Counted from the first letter of the stretch, positions 16,393 to 28,804 are shown. The stretch: 64,000 nt of DNA from Acidihalobacter ferrooxydans (GCF_001975725.1 NZ_CP019434.1:1141041-1205040); one strand, 5' to 3'. The notes: generated from the letters alone by a model not told the origin. Numbers and translations: made by a program.

Positions 16393-18392
16393 GTGAACTC
16401 AACTGGGATGACCCACTGACCTCTGCCGCCGCCAGCGCCCCGCCCACTAACGCCGCCGGCACGCCGGCCGAATCCCCCGCTGCCGCACCGACACGCGGCG
16501 CCAAGCCCGTGCGCGCCGAAGACAAGCGCGTGGTCAACGGCATGGCCGACATCAACCAGCTCGCCCCGTTCAAATACCCCTGGGCGTGGAAATACTTCCT
16601 CAACGCCAACAAGAACCACTGGACGCCGCTGGACATCAACATGGCGCAAGACGTTCACGACTACCACCACAAACTCACCGTCGAAGAACGCCACGTCTAC
16701 GAAAACGTACTCGCCTACCTCACCACGGCCGACATACTCGCTATGCGCAACGTCGCCATCGCCGTGATGGAAAAGATGAGCGCCCCGGAGCTGCAGATCT
16801 ATCAGGCACGCCAGGCCTACGAAGAAGCCCTGCATTGTTACATTGAAGGAACGGAGGTTTTGACTTTAGATGGATTCATAGACTTCCGTGATGTTCATGA
16901 GAACACTTTGGTGGCACAGTACCATGAGGACGGTCGCATAGAGTTTGTCAAACACTTGGGTTTGACAAAGGATTTTTTTGAAGGCGATCTTATCGAATTC
17001 AAAAATGGAGCAGTCCATAGTGTCGTGACACCAAATCACTGGTGCTGCTATCGACCGGCAAACAGGAAATCAGAAGGGCCTCTGCTAAGAGCGAAAGCCC
17101 AAGACCTTCCCAAGATGGCATTCCTACCGACCTGCGCAACAAATGGTGAGTCGGGGGAGTTGTTATTCGAAGATCGTCTGAAGGTGGCGTATCAAGCCGA
17201 CGGCTACAAGCAAGGAAACTCTGTTAGCTTCCATTTCAAAAAAATTCGCAAAATTGAACGACTGGAATGGATACTAAACGGTCTAGGAATCGCATTCACG
17301 CGCGGTGACTATGAATCCGGCACGCAGATTCGTTTTTACGATGAGAATGGATTGTGTGGCGATAAGGATTTTGATTGGGTCAAATTGTCCGACATCACTT
17401 ACGGATGGGCGCGTGATTTCGTTGGCGAGCTGCTTAATTGGGACGGATCTGTGCACAAGAACACCGGTTCTTTGCGCTATTTCAATAACAATGTTAAAGC
17501 CGTCGACAAGGTTCAGGCAGTTGCGACCATGGGTGGTTATCACCCGCGGGTGCATGCAGGCGATAAAGGCTTGCTGACAGTTTGCTTTGTGGATCAAAAC
17601 TACGTGTCAGCACAATCTCTGGAACGTAACAAGGTTACATATAATGGGTATGTCTACAGTGTAGGCGTTCCGACTCGCAACCTCGTGGTACGTTACAACG
17701 GCAGTGTTTTGATCTCGCAGAACACCTGGACCTACCAGCACTGCATCGAGACCATCGGCCTCGACCAGGGCGAGATCTACAACCGCTACCGCGTCGTGCC
17801 CGAGATCAACGCCAAAATCCGCATGACCCAGCAGCGCCTCGACGCCGTGTGCAGCGCCGATATCGACCTGCACGACCGCGAACAGCTGCACACCTTCCTC
17901 ATGTCCTACATCTTCTTCGCCGCCGTGTTCGAAGGTAGCTGGTTCTACAACGGCTTCAGCCCCATCTTCGCCCTCCAGCGCCGCGGCCTCATGAAAGGCA
18001 CCGCCGAGCAGCTGCAATACATCATGCGCGACGAAGTCATGCACGCCAGCTTCGGCATCCGCGTTGCCAAGCAACTCATGCAGGAAGAAAACATCCGCCC
18101 CGACCCCCAAGCCCTGCGCGACATGTGGGACCAGGCCGAAGCCGCCGAAACCGGCTACGCCGGCTACATCCTGCGCGACCCGATTCTTGGCTACTCCGCA
18201 GACCTGCACGTCGACCAGTTTCGTTTTGTCGCCAACACACGGATGCGGCAACTGGGGCTGGACGAGCCTTTCCCGGGCGCGCGTGAATCACTGCCCTGGC
18301 TTTCCGAGCAGGCCAATCTTCGCAAGGAGAAGAACTTCTTCGAGACCACGGTCACCGAGTATCAGACCGGTGGCGCCCTGAGTTGGGATTGA
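16389..18392 (+). CDS. nrdB: Class Ia ribonucleotide reductase beta subunit with an in-frame intein
   Basis: A 667-residue precursor; removing the intein (residues 150-445) leaves about 371 residues, normal for NrdB. The mature protein carries the di-iron and radical elements: an EEALH motif split from TWTYQH by the intein, then EGSWFYNGFSPIFAL and DEVMHASF. It makes the tyrosyl radical that NrdA uses to reduce ribonucleotides. The intein sits between the His ligand and the position equivalent to the radical Tyr four residues later. ATG 16389 is chosen for the typical MSELNWDDPL start. nrdA follows after 246 bases. Confidence 0.93.
   Translation: MSELNWDDPLTSAAASAPPTNAAGTPAESPAAAPTRGAKPVRAEDKRVVNGMADINQLAPFKYPWAWKYFLNANKNHWTPLDINMAQDVHDYHHKLTVEERHVYENVLAYLTTADILAMRNVAIAVMEKMSAPELQIYQARQAYEEALHCYIEGTEVLTLDGFIDFRDVHENTLVAQYHEDGRIEFVKHLGLTKDFFEGDLIEFKNGAVHSVVTPNHWCCYRPANRKSEGPLLRAKAQDLPKMAFLPTCATNGESGELLFEDRLKVAYQADGYKQGNSVSFHFKKIRKIERLEWILNGLGIAFTRGDYESGTQIRFYDENGLCGDKDFDWVKLSDITYGWARDFVGELLNWDGSVHKNTGSLRYFNNNVKAVDKVQAVATMGGYHPRVHAGDKGLLTVCFVDQNYVSAQSLERNKVTYNGYVYSVGVPTRNLVVRYNGSVLISQNTWTYQHCIETIGLDQGEIYNRYRVVPEINAKIRMTQQRLDAVCSADIDLHDREQLHTFLMSYIFFAAVFEGSWFYNGFSPIFALQRRGLMKGTAEQLQYIMRDEVMHASFGIRVAKQLMQEENIRPDPQALRDMWDQAEAAETGYAGYILRDPILGYSADLHVDQFRFVANTRMRQLGLDEPFPGARESLPWLSEQANLRKEKNFFETTVTEYQTGGALSWD
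16836..17723 (+). other. Intein in NrdB with LAGLIDADG-like endonuclease core
   Basis: A 296-residue insertion beginning with Cys (CYIEGTEVLTLDGF) and ending VLISQN before Thr, giving the Cys-1, Asn-last and Thr+1 needed for splicing. The penultimate residue is Gln rather than the usual His. A homing-endonuclease-like motif is present (DFVGELLNWDGSV); a second motif is not obvious. Codon use is visibly more A/T-rich than the flanking extein, which supports horizontal arrival. Confidence 0.88.
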
Positions 18393-18398
18393 GTGGAT

Positions 18399-18495
18399 GA
18401 GTACCGTTTTGGGACTCATCTGATGAATAAACGAGTACCGTTTTGGGACTCATGAGACCCGATTCGGGATTTGATGTGTACTTAATTTGGGACAC
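18399..18495. repeat. Direct repeats between nrdB and nrdA
   Basis: GAGTACCGTTTTGGGACTCA occurs at 18399 and again at 18433; a degenerate copy (GTGTACTTAATTTGGGACAC) lies at 18476-18495. Each unit has an inner GAGT/ACTC dyad. This could be the relic of an IS21-like element end or regulator sites for nrdA; neither is proven. Confidence 0.55.
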
Positions 18496-18498
18496 AAC

Positions 18499-18525
18499 AG
18501 GCGCCTTCGGGCGCCTTCTTTTTCC
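18499..18525 (+). terminator. Intrinsic terminator after nrdB
   Basis: AGGCGCC TTCG GGCGCCT followed by TCTTTTT, about 107 bases after the nrdB stop. Confidence 0.8.
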
Positions 18526-18638
18526 AGCCGAGCACTCCATCACGTCGCCGATAAACCCAATGCGCCCGCCGCGTATTCGGTTTATCCGCCCAAAGACGCG
18601 AAGTCTTTTTTAACCCAAGCCGATGGAGGCTTATCATC

Positions 18639-22592
<3,954 letters not shown>

Positions 22593-22657
22593 CGCCCCGC
22601 GTAGGCGCGAATGAAAACGTTCTCGCCCACGCGAGGGGATGTCCCAAACCACCTTGC

Positions 22658-22687
22658 GACCCGGAGATAATTTCCGGGTCCCTTTTT
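22658..22687 (+). terminator. Intrinsic terminator after nrdA
   Basis: GACCCGGA / TTCCGGGTC stem with loop GATAA(T) and CCTTTTT, 66 bases after the nrdA stop. The stretch from here to 22943 has no gene I can support; a further TATCC next to a CCGG-TCTCT-CCGG hairpin lies at 22882-22886. Confidence 0.8.
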
Positions 22688-22943
22688 CAGCCGGCCTTCG
22701 GATCAGCTGAAAAAGGCGAACTGCCGAAAAGCCGGAAAAAAACAGGCTAATGGCACGCGATGCTTGAGAAGGCTTGATCAAAAGGTCAAGGCAGGCTAAA
22801 AAGCAGTCATGGCATCCATGGGCCACCTTCCATGGACGTTGAACGCCGAGACGGCGTTTTCAGGCATCTCGCCGATCCATCTATCCGGTCTCTCCGGAGC
22901 ACGCATTCGAATCACGTCTCTTTGACGCTCTCCTATCGCTTTC

Positions 22944-23140
22944 ATCCAAGGCAGCTCAACGTGCTGCGCTGAATGGATTCAACAAGACCGCCCCTCTTTA
23001 ACGGGGCCTATCCTTCCGGCTGCATGCCGGATATCACCCGTCTGTGGGGAGTTTTCCCCAGACAGGCGGGGAATCCTCCGTCCGCTACCATGGACGGGAA
23101 ATCACTCTTTTTGGGGTTAGCGGCCCAAAAGGAGAGCGTA
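22944..23140 (+). promoter_or_regulatory. Structured leader A (paralogue of leader B)
   Basis: About 195 bases with a conserved stem series: GGCAGC...GCTGC; CCCC-TCTTTAA-CGGGG followed by TATCC (23009-23013); CCGG-CTGCAT-GCCGG; a long GTCTG-GGGGA/TCCCC-CAGAC stem inside CCCG/CGGG; CCGTCC/GGACGG; and a final TTTTGGG/CCCAAAA stem just before the ribosome site GGAG. The first 75 bases match leader B (23700) almost exactly. Later stems differ in sequence but keep pairing. Confidence 0.6.
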
Positions 23141-23329
23141 ATGTTCAACAAAGCGACGTTGCGGTTTCTTGAAACCGCGAAAACAGAGGAAATTTTAGAG
23201 ATAAAAAGGCGTGTCGAGCAGGTCTTGTGCGCAAGAAGCAGTGACTATGAGACAAGAATGGCAGCCAAGGAATACCTCAGTAAAATAAACTCAGAGTTCA
23301 AAGCGCGGCGAGAAATTGATGAAACCTGA
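23141..23329 (+). CDS. Small hypothetical protein behind leader A
   Basis: A 62-residue helical, charged protein (EEILEIKRRVEQVLCARSS) with GGAG before ATG 23141. Upstream in-frame codons run through the hairpin leader and are not coding. No family recognised. Confidence 0.55.
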   Translation: MFNKATLRFLETAKTEEILEIKRRVEQVLCARSSDYETRMAAKEYLSKINSEFKARREIDET

Positions 23330-23345
23330 ATTTCATTCCGGGTAG

Positions 23346-23603
23346 TCAAACTACCCGGAATCCTTTCTCCGATTGTTTTGAATGCAATTCAAGAAGCCTT
23401 TCCCACTCTTCATTATTACCTCGTATTGCGGCCGCCAGTAATTTTGCGGTGATTTTGTCCGACTCTCGTTTAAGAATCCATCGAGCGGTTAATTCTGAAA
23501 TGGTTTCGAACGATAAATCGAATTTTTCTGCGGCTTGAAAAAGTTCAGATGAACTCATGGACTCGGGGTGTGCAAATAGTCTTTCGTAAAGAGATTCTGT
23601 CAT
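23346..23603 (-). CDS. Small hypothetical protein, convergent with its neighbour
   Basis: An 85-residue helical protein starting at ATG 23603 (MTESLYERLFAHP). The 17 bases between it and the plus-strand gene contain a CCGGGTAGTTTGACTACCCGG hairpin near 23337-23358 that may terminate one or both. No family recognised. Confidence 0.5.
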   Translation of the reverse strand: MTESLYERLFAHPESMSSSELFQAAEKFDLSFETISELTARWILKRESDKITAKLLAAAIRGNNEEWERLLELHSKQSEKGFRVV

Positions 23604-23699
23604 GGCTGGGCACTCTCGCCTGAATGATTGTGGCAAAAGGATACCTTGACTGGGAAAACATACAACAGTGATCTGATTTACCTGAAAACCCTTGCTCTC

Positions 23700-23898
23700 C
23701 ATCCAAGGCAGCTCAACATGCTGCGCTGAATGGATTCAACAAGACCGCCCCTCTTTGACGGGGCCTATCCTTCCGGTATGCATGCCGGACTTTCACCCGC
23801 CCACGGGAGCGTTCTCCTGTCGACGGGGGAATTCTCTCATCCACTACGTGGACGGGATACTTTTTTCTTCTGGGAGTAGTGGCCCTGGAGAAAACACC
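23700..23898 (+). promoter_or_regulatory. Structured leader B (paralogue of leader A)
   Basis: The same stem order as leader A: GGCAGC/GCTGC, CCCC-TCTTTGA-CGGGG plus TATCC (23766-23770), CCGGTATGCATGCCGG, ACGGGAG-CGTT-CTCCTGT within CCCG/CGGG, TCCAC-TAC-GTGGA, and a last stem in which TTCTTC can pair with the ribosome site GGAGAA. Substitutions relative to leader A are compensatory in the third and fourth stems. Confidence 0.6.
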
Positions 23899-24336
23899 AT
23901 GAAAAACGTTCTCGTTTTTATCGTTCTGTCCGTTTTGTCGGGCGCCGCCATGGCGCAGTACAACCCTTACGTGTATCACCAGGGGTTGAACCAGCAAAAC
24001 GTCATCATTGGCACGGTCGTCGCAGACCGCTCGGTAACCGGTCAGGGTGGAAGCACTCTGGGCCGAGTCTTCGGCGGGGTCGCCGGCGCCGCCGCGGGTA
24101 ACCGCGTCGGCCACGGCTTCGGTCGTCAAGTGTCCACCCTCGCTGGTGCTCTCATCGGCGGACTGGTCGGCGGTGACGTGCAACAGCATCTGACGGCCCA
24201 ACAGGCCGAAAACATCACCGTCCAGCTCCAGGACGGCCGGTATATCGCCGTCGTGGAAGCGTCCTACATACCGCCGGGCACGAAAGTGCAGGTGGTGTAT
24301 CAGAACAACGGAAAAGTCCGAGTCTTCCCGTTGTAA
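23899..24336 (+). CDS. Glycine-zipper outer-membrane protein, SlyB-like
   Basis: A 145-residue protein. Residues 1-20 are a signal peptide (FIVLSVLSGAAMAQ) without a lipobox Cys. Residues ~50-95 form a glycine zipper (RVFGGVAGAAAGNRVGHGFGR, then LAGALIGGLVGG). A small beta domain follows (ITVQLQDGRYIAVVEA). This is the layout of SlyB/glycine-zipper-2TM envelope proteins. On plasmids such proteins may help maintain the envelope or act in entry exclusion, which is inference. GGAGAA precedes ATG 23899. Confidence 0.75.
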   Translation: MKNVLVFIVLSVLSGAAMAQYNPYVYHQGLNQQNVIIGTVVADRSVTGQGGSTLGRVFGGVAGAAAGNRVGHGFGRQVSTLAGALIGGLVGGDVQQHLTAQQAENITVQLQDGRYIAVVEASYIPPGTKVQVVYQNNGKVRVFPL

Positions 24337-24344
24337 TCCTTCTT

Positions 24345-24415
24345 TCTCCCGCTGTCCCGGGAATGCGCAATTTGTTTTGCGCCTCCCGGACAGGGGAGGC
24401 GTGTGGAGGAATTCA
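24345..24415 (+). promoter_or_regulatory. Hairpin leader C, copy 1
   Basis: A nested hairpin: CTGTCCCGGGA pairs with TCCCGGACAG (one bulge), enclosing GCGCAA/TTTTGCGC; GGGAGG follows, then GGAGGA before ATG 24416. A near-identical copy lies at 24897. Confidence 0.55.
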
Positions 24416-24589
24416 ATGGAACTCTGGAAAATTCATAAATACGCCGAAACAGCAAGTCTTGCTGAGTTGTTGGCAAAAGAACGCGAATTAGACGCTGCAA
24501 TTAAAACGGGCAAAGTGGTATCAACCAATGCTGAGCATGTCTTGCGATTATTGCGCGAATACATTGAGCTCAAGCAAATGTTTGGCTAA
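24416..24589 (+). CDS. Small helical protein behind leader C
   Basis: A 57-residue charged helical protein (ASLAELLAKERELDAAIKTG) with TGGAGG before ATG 24416. Its stop overlaps the end of a minus-strand gene by four bases. No family recognised. Confidence 0.55.
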   Translation: MELWKIHKYAETASLAELLAKERELDAAIKTGKVVSTNAEHVLRLLREYIELKQMFG

Positions 24590-24834
24590 CTATCCCAGCC
24601 TGGCACGCCGTCCATGATGGCGTCCAAAGCCTGGTCATGCCCCCGGCAGAGCGTTGCCTGTTGGCGGAACTCGTGCTCGAACATCTGATCAATGGCCCGA
24701 CTGAAGGCGTCGCGACTGTGCAGGCAATCGATCGATACGCCTGCAGCGGCTAAGCGTTTGGCCCAGAGTTCTCGGCCGGCCTTTGTGACGTGCAGTCGAC
24801 CGGTAGCTATATCGATCAGAAAAAGTTTTGTCAT
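24586..24834 (-). CDS. Small hypothetical protein
   Basis: An 82-residue protein starting at ATG 24834, with GAAGGAGAAG upstream on the minus strand. Sequence: a short hydrophobic start, then helical segments ([17 protein letters not shown]). No membrane segment or known family. It ends tail to tail with the preceding gene. Confidence 0.55.
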   Translation of the reverse strand: MTKLFLIDIATGRLHVTKAGRELWAKRLAAAGVSIDCLHSRDAFSRAIDQMFEHEFRQQATLCRGHDQALDAIMDGVPGWDS

Positions 24835-24896
24835 AGTGCTTCTCCTTCTATTGATTCAATCAATGAATCAATACTAACACGGTTAAATACCATGCA

Positions 24897-24964
24897 ACCC
24901 GCTGTCCCGGGAATGCGCAAACTGTTTTGCGCCTCCCGGACAGGGGAGGTGCGTGGAGAGAAAA
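24897..24964 (+). promoter_or_regulatory. Hairpin leader C, copy 2
   Basis: Nearly identical to 24345-24415, with three or four changes, two of which fall in the apical loop. It ends GTGGAGAG before ATG 24965. Confidence 0.55.
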
Positions 24965-25057
24965 ATGATTGTATTTCTTGCGGCCGCAAGCATCGGGGGA
25001 GGGCTTCTTATTGCCCTTCCCATCATCTCTTTGGGACGCCGTCTGGGCGTCCTGTAA
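24965..25057 (+). CDS. 30-residue membrane miniprotein behind leader C copy 2
   Basis: ATG 24965 opens a 30-codon frame encoding one hydrophobic helix ([20 protein letters not shown]) ending RRLGVL. Support comes from the duplicated leader with a ribosome site at the correct distance. It is too short for similarity to decide. Confidence 0.45.
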   Translation: MIVFLAAASIGGGLLIALPIISLGRRLGVL

Positions 25058-25069
25058 GACCATCAGCAC

Positions 25070-25194
25070 GCACGGGGAAACCCGTGCGCGCTTTGCATAA
25101 CCGCCGCACCGGTCACGCAAAGCGTTTGGCTTTTTCCAGGGACGCCAGCCCTTTTCACTGGCGACAATCAAACCCATTCTCGAAGGAGAAAAAC
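25070..25194 (+). promoter_or_regulatory. Hairpin leader before ssb
   Basis: CGCACGGG-GAAA-CCCGTGCG, then GCTTTGC...GCAAAGC around ACCGGT, and CGCCAGCCCTTTTCACTGGCG; AAGGAG precedes ATG 25195. It belongs to the tandem-hairpin leader style of this region. Confidence 0.45.
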
Positions 25195-25644
25195 ATGCAG
25201 ATTTTTATGGCAATGGGACATCTGGGCAAGGACCCGGAGGTCAAGTATCTCAATTCCGGTTCCGCCGTGGTCAACTTCTCGCTCGCAACGAGCAAGAAGT
25301 GGACGGACAAAAACACCGGGGAGCGGATGGAGCGGACCGAGTGGCACCGTATGGTGGCATTCAACAAGCTGGCCGAGGTCATCGGTGAATACTGCCACAA
25401 AGGTTCCAAGATATTCATTCGTGGGGAACTTCAGACCCGCAAATGGACGGACAAGGACGGCCAGGATCGTTACACCACGGAAATCGTGGTGAACGAAATG
25501 GAATTCGCCGGTGGTGGCTCCAGTGGGCAATCCGACCCGCAGCAGCGTCCGCAGCGGTCCTCAAGCCGGCCGCAGCAAAGCCGACCGCAGCAGCAGCCGG
25601 AACCGGCCGGAATGCCGGATTTCGACGACGACGTGCCGTTCTGA
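25195..25644 (+). CDS. ssb: Single-stranded DNA-binding protein
   Basis: A 149-residue protein. The OB fold covers residues 1-105 ([50 protein letters not shown]). A Gln/Pro/Ser linker and the acidic tip DFDDDVPF, which recruits repair and replication partners, follow. Start ATG 25195 with GAAGGAG. Plasmid ssb genes usually lie in the leading region and protect incoming single strands; recT and a primase follow here. The N-terminus is shorter than in chromosomal SSB. Confidence 0.95.
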   Translation: MQIFMAMGHLGKDPEVKYLNSGSAVVNFSLATSKKWTDKNTGERMERTEWHRMVAFNKLAEVIGEYCHKGSKIFIRGELQTRKWTDKDGQDRYTTEIVVNEMEFAGGGSSGQSDPQQRPQRSSSRPQQSRPQQQPEPAGMPDFDDDVPF

Positions 25645-25698
25645 ATCGACACCCAAGTCATTTTTCAAACGGCCCCTTAACGGGGCCAAGGAGCTTTC

Positions 25699-26694
25699 AT
25701 GGCAAACGAAATGCAACAGCGACGTGAGGTGCCGCCTTGGCGTCAGATGATTCTCAAAAGCAAAGACCCGTTTCAGGAGATCGCCCGTCGTACCGGACTG
25801 GATTTCTCTTCGGAGCAAGTCTTTGCCGTTCAGGCGTGCCTGAACAATTCCATGCTGGCCGAAACCGCCAACAAAAACCCGGACTCGCTGCGCCTGGCCC
25901 TGCTGAATTCGGCCGCGGTGGGTATCAGCATCAATCCGGCCGAAAAACTGGCCTATCTGGTGCCGCGCGACGGTCAGGTGATCCTCGATATTTCGTATCG
26001 GGGGCTCATCAAAATTGCCGCCGATATCGGCGCCATCAAATGGGCCAAAGCCGAGCTGGTCTATGCACAAGACCGGTTTGTCTCGCGCGGGCCGGGCCAA
26101 GCCCCGCTCCATGAATACGACCCCTTCGAAAATGAACGGGGCGAATTTCGCGGCGCCTATTGCCTGGCGAAACTGCCCGATGGTTCGATGCTCGTAGAGT
26201 TCATGAAGGCCGCGGACATCTGGAAGGTCCGGGACATGAGCATGCTCTACGCCCGCAAGAAAAAGGGACCCTGGGTCGACTGGCGCGATGAGATGATCAA
26301 GAAAACGGTCATCAAGCGCGCTGCCAAAACGTGGCCGCATAGCGGCGGGCGCCTGGCCGAAGCCATCCAGATCCTCAATGACCAGGGCGAAGGCCTGCCG
26401 GCCATAGAGGGAGAATCGACGCCGGTCGCTCCGCCCAATCCGGACAATGCGTCGGAACAGACGCGCAAAACCGTTTCGATGCTCGTCGAGCGTGCGGTAG
26501 CCTCCAAGATGTGGGCGGCCGCCGAGCAGTACGTGACCGACCGGTTTGAACATCCGGACGACCGTGCTTACGCCATCCGCGCAATTCGCGCGGCGAAAAG
26601 CCAGCATGCGCAGGCGGAAGAAATTCCGCCCGAAGACATTCCGCCGCCGGTGGATGACATCCCGCCGCCTGAAGGCGACGCCATCAACGAATAA
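25699..26694 (+). CDS. recT: RecT-family single-strand annealing recombinase
   Basis: A 331-residue protein with RecT/Redbeta-type core segments: LRLALLNSAAVGISINPAEKLAYLVPR, ILDISYRGLIKIAADIGAIKW, and TVIKRAAKTWP at about residue 205. The C-terminus is an acidic, Pro-rich tail (EIPPEDIPPPVDDIPPPEGD). RecT proteins anneal complementary single strands. No exonuclease partner (RecE/lambda exo) lies next to it, so it may act with SSB, encoded immediately upstream, on transferred DNA. Confidence 0.88.
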   Translation: MANEMQQRREVPPWRQMILKSKDPFQEIARRTGLDFSSEQVFAVQACLNNSMLAETANKNPDSLRLALLNSAAVGISINPAEKLAYLVPRDGQVILDISYRGLIKIAADIGAIKWAKAELVYAQDRFVSRGPGQAPLHEYDPFENERGEFRGAYCLAKLPDGSMLVEFMKAADIWKVRDMSMLYARKKKGPWVDWRDEMIKKTVIKRAAKTWPHSGGRLAEAIQILNDQGEGLPAIEGESTPVAPPNPDNASEQTRKTVSMLVERAVASKMWAAAEQYVTDRFEHPDDRAYAIRAIRAAKSQHAQAEEIPPEDIPPPVDDIPPPEGDAINE

Positions 26695-26702
26695 TCCATT
26701 AC

Positions 26703-26735
26703 ACCGGGTCAGTTTCTACTGACCCGGTCTTTTCT
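26703..26735 (+). terminator. Intrinsic terminator after recT
   Basis: ACCGGGTCAG-TTTCTA-CTGACCCGGT followed by CTTTTCT; a 10-bp perfect stem nine bases after the stop. Confidence 0.85.
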
Positions 26736-26836
26736 CCAATCACCCACGCGCGTTGCGGCGCACGCCGGTGATTGTCTTTTGCCAATCAGCCTCTTTCAAG
26801 GATCGACGCCCTCCTGCGTCGAACAAGGAGGCAGAA

Positions 26837-27241
26837 ATGCACGTACTACACAGAACACCGGTCAAGGACTGGTATACCGCGGAGCTGGATTTTGAAGGGA
26901 CATTATTGGCTCCGGAATATCTTGATCTGGATTGGAATCCAGAACAAATCGAATTGCTTCAAGTGAACCTGCTTGAAGCATCCATGCGGGATCTCGCCGA
27001 TCCCCGCACATCGCAAGCCACCGCCGAAGACATCCTGAGCTGGGTCATCGAAAACCGAGGCGGCCCCTTCGGTTTCAAGACCTGCGCGGCGCTTTCCGGG
27101 CGTCAGTACGGGCTTGAGCCCGAAGCGGCCGCTGAGGTGATCGCTGAAAAAGCCCAGGAAATCATGAAGCGGAGGTTCGAGCATGAACAGCAGCATGAAC
27201 AACGTTCCCATATCGGAACGCGCCGCCGGGAGGTGGCCTGA
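26837..27241 (+). CDS. Hypothetical helical protein upstream of the primase
   Basis: A 134-residue protein starting at ATG 26837 with AAGGAGG upstream; a CGACGC...GCGTCG hairpin precedes. No family recognised. It ends inside the primase gene (start 27183), a 59-base overlap in another frame, so the two are probably co-translated. Confidence 0.55.
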   Translation: MHVLHRTPVKDWYTAELDFEGTLLAPEYLDLDWNPEQIELLQVNLLEASMRDLADPRTSQATAEDILSWVIENRGGPFGFKTCAALSGRQYGLEPEAAAEVIAEKAQEIMKRRFEHEQQHEQRSHIGTRRREVA

Positions 27242-28265
27242 AATTTACGAGGCTCTGGCTCCGGATCTTCATCCGGCGCTAGAGGAATACGGCAAGCATG
27301 TGGCATGCCCCGTTCATGGCGGAAAGGACGGCTTCCGGCTGTTCGACAAGAATGAGCGGGCATTGTTCGGCGCTGCCGTCTGCAATACGTGTGGCATCAA
27401 GGAAAACGGCATCGTGGTGTTGTCCTGGCTCTACGGATGGAGCAGCGTCGAAACGATTCGGCGGGTTTCTGAAGTGTTGTCCGGGATGCCGCCCAGGGCC
27501 GGCGAGCCTATCCAGGCGCTGCTTGAAAAAGCACGCGAAAAGAAAAAGCTCGATGCCCAGCGGGCGGTTATTTCTGCCCGCAAATGGTGGTCCGATGCAT
27601 TACCCGCCACCTCATTCAAAGCGCGGACTTTGCGCCGCTACCTATACGAGCGCGCCCTGTCGTGGGGCCAGGTGAGTCATCGGTTCACCGATGATTTCCG
27701 GTTCCACCCGGCGTTGCCGTATTACGAAGGCGGTCATGAGGTTGACCGGTTCCCGGCGCTGCTGAGCCTGGCTCGGAATGCCGATAACGCGGTTGTTTTC
27801 ATGCACCGAACCTGGCTTGCCAAAAACGGTCATGGCAAGGCGCCTGTTTCATGCGCCAGAAAAGCCACGACGTTTTTCCACCCCCATCAAGGGGCCGCCA
27901 TTCGTCTTGGCGGGCATGTTTCGTCGGGACTGCATGTAGCCGAGGGTATTGAAACAGCGCTTTCGGTGTCATTGGCAACGGAAGACACCTGCTGGTCATT
28001 GGTCAACACGACCTTGATGGCTCAGTGGGTACCCCCGAAAGGGGTCAACTTTGTCACGATATGGGCAGACAAGGACGCCAAAGGCGCGGGACAGGAAGCA
28101 GCGGAAACCCTGGCGCGTCGGCTTCGTGCAAACGAACTCATGGTGTCCATTCGCGAGCCCGAATGCCCCATTCGCAAGAACGCGAAGTCTGTTGACTGGA
28201 ACAACGTCCTTGACGAGTATGGCCCAGAGGCGTTTTCAGGTATGTATTTCTGGGGGACGCCGTGA
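27183..28265 (+). CDS. Plasmid primase with zinc finger and TOPRIM domain
   Basis: A 360-residue protein. Zinc-binding residues lie at about 39-65 (CPVHGGKDGFRLF ... CNTCG). The TOPRIM domain is at about 235-320 (LHVAEGIETALSVSLA with the catalytic Glu, and TIWADKDAKGAGQ with the DxD-like pair). This is the plan of short plasmid/phage DnaG-like primases. It would prime synthesis on the transferred strand or at the plasmid origin. The start codon may be either of two nearby Met codons. The stop overlaps the next ATG. Confidence 0.88.
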   Translation: MNSSMNNVPISERAAGRWPEIYEALAPDLHPALEEYGKHVACPVHGGKDGFRLFDKNERALFGAAVCNTCGIKENGIVVLSWLYGWSSVETIRRVSEVLSGMPPRAGEPIQALLEKAREKKKLDAQRAVISARKWWSDALPATSFKARTLRRYLYERALSWGQVSHRFTDDFRFHPALPYYEGGHEVDRFPALLSLARNADNAVVFMHRTWLAKNGHGKAPVSCARKATTFFHPHQGAAIRLGGHVSSGLHVAEGIETALSVSLATEDTCWSLVNTTLMAQWVPPKGVNFVTIWADKDAKGAGQEAAETLARRLRANELMVSIREPECPIRKNAKSVDWNNVLDEYGPEAFSGMYFWGTP

Positions 28266-28543
28266 TGGGTGGCATTCTCAACGCAACGGTGATTGAAACC
28301 GACATCGGTCTTCGAGAGCCGGGTGTCATCCACCCGTTTTCGCTGCCGCACGAAGTCGGCTCCGCGGAGGAATGGACTCAGTCAGTGCGTAATTTGTGGC
28401 GCAAAGACCCAGGGTTCAGGCAGTACGCTTTGATGATAGCGCACTACGCCGCAGAGCATCCGGTAGCCTATCGCGGCCCTTATGCCGAACAGGCGAGGGC
28501 GACCATTGAAGCTTTGATCAAACGAAACAAGAACGGGCGCTGA
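28265..28543 (+). CDS. Hypothetical protein coupled to the primase
   Basis: A 92-residue protein whose ATG overlaps the primase stop (TGATG). Helical C-terminal half (AEEWTQSVRNLWRKDPGFRQ). No family recognised. A terminator hairpin overlaps its last codons. Confidence 0.55.
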   Translation: MGGILNATVIETDIGLREPGVIHPFSLPHEVGSAEEWTQSVRNLWRKDPGFRQYALMIAHYAAEHPVAYRGPYAEQARATIEALIKRNKNGR

Positions 28544-28560
28544 AAGGCGCTCGTTCTTTT
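28531..28560 (+). terminator. Intrinsic terminator
   Basis: GAACGGGCGC-TGAAAG-GCGCTCGTTC then TTTTC; the stem includes the stop codon of the gene ending at 28543. Confidence 0.75.
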
Positions 28561-28696
28561 CAAATGAGGGCGTCTCGCGCTCGGTCATAGACAAGCGACA
28601 GCACGCTTTTCCATGACGCCATTGGCCGGCACGAGGCCAAACAGAATGGATTAAGACGCAGCTAACCGGCCAGGAGTCGGTTCTAAAGGAGCATGA

Positions 28697-28804
28697 AATG
28701 AACAGCATCTTTCAAATCGAAGAGGAAGATATCGCCCGTCTGGTCGGCCACTATGGAGAGGCGTCAGGTTGGGTAAACGTAGGGCCTATGCGCTGTACAT
28801 CGTA
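28697..28804 (+). CDS. 35-residue miniprotein
   Basis: ATG 28697 is preceded by AAGGAG and a hairpin-rich stretch (28561-28690, including GGCCGGCACGAGGCC). It reads MNSIFQIEEEDIARLVGHYG before a short tail and stop. It overlaps the next frame. Either a true miniprotein or the front half of a frameshifted gene with 28769-28942. Confidence 0.4.
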
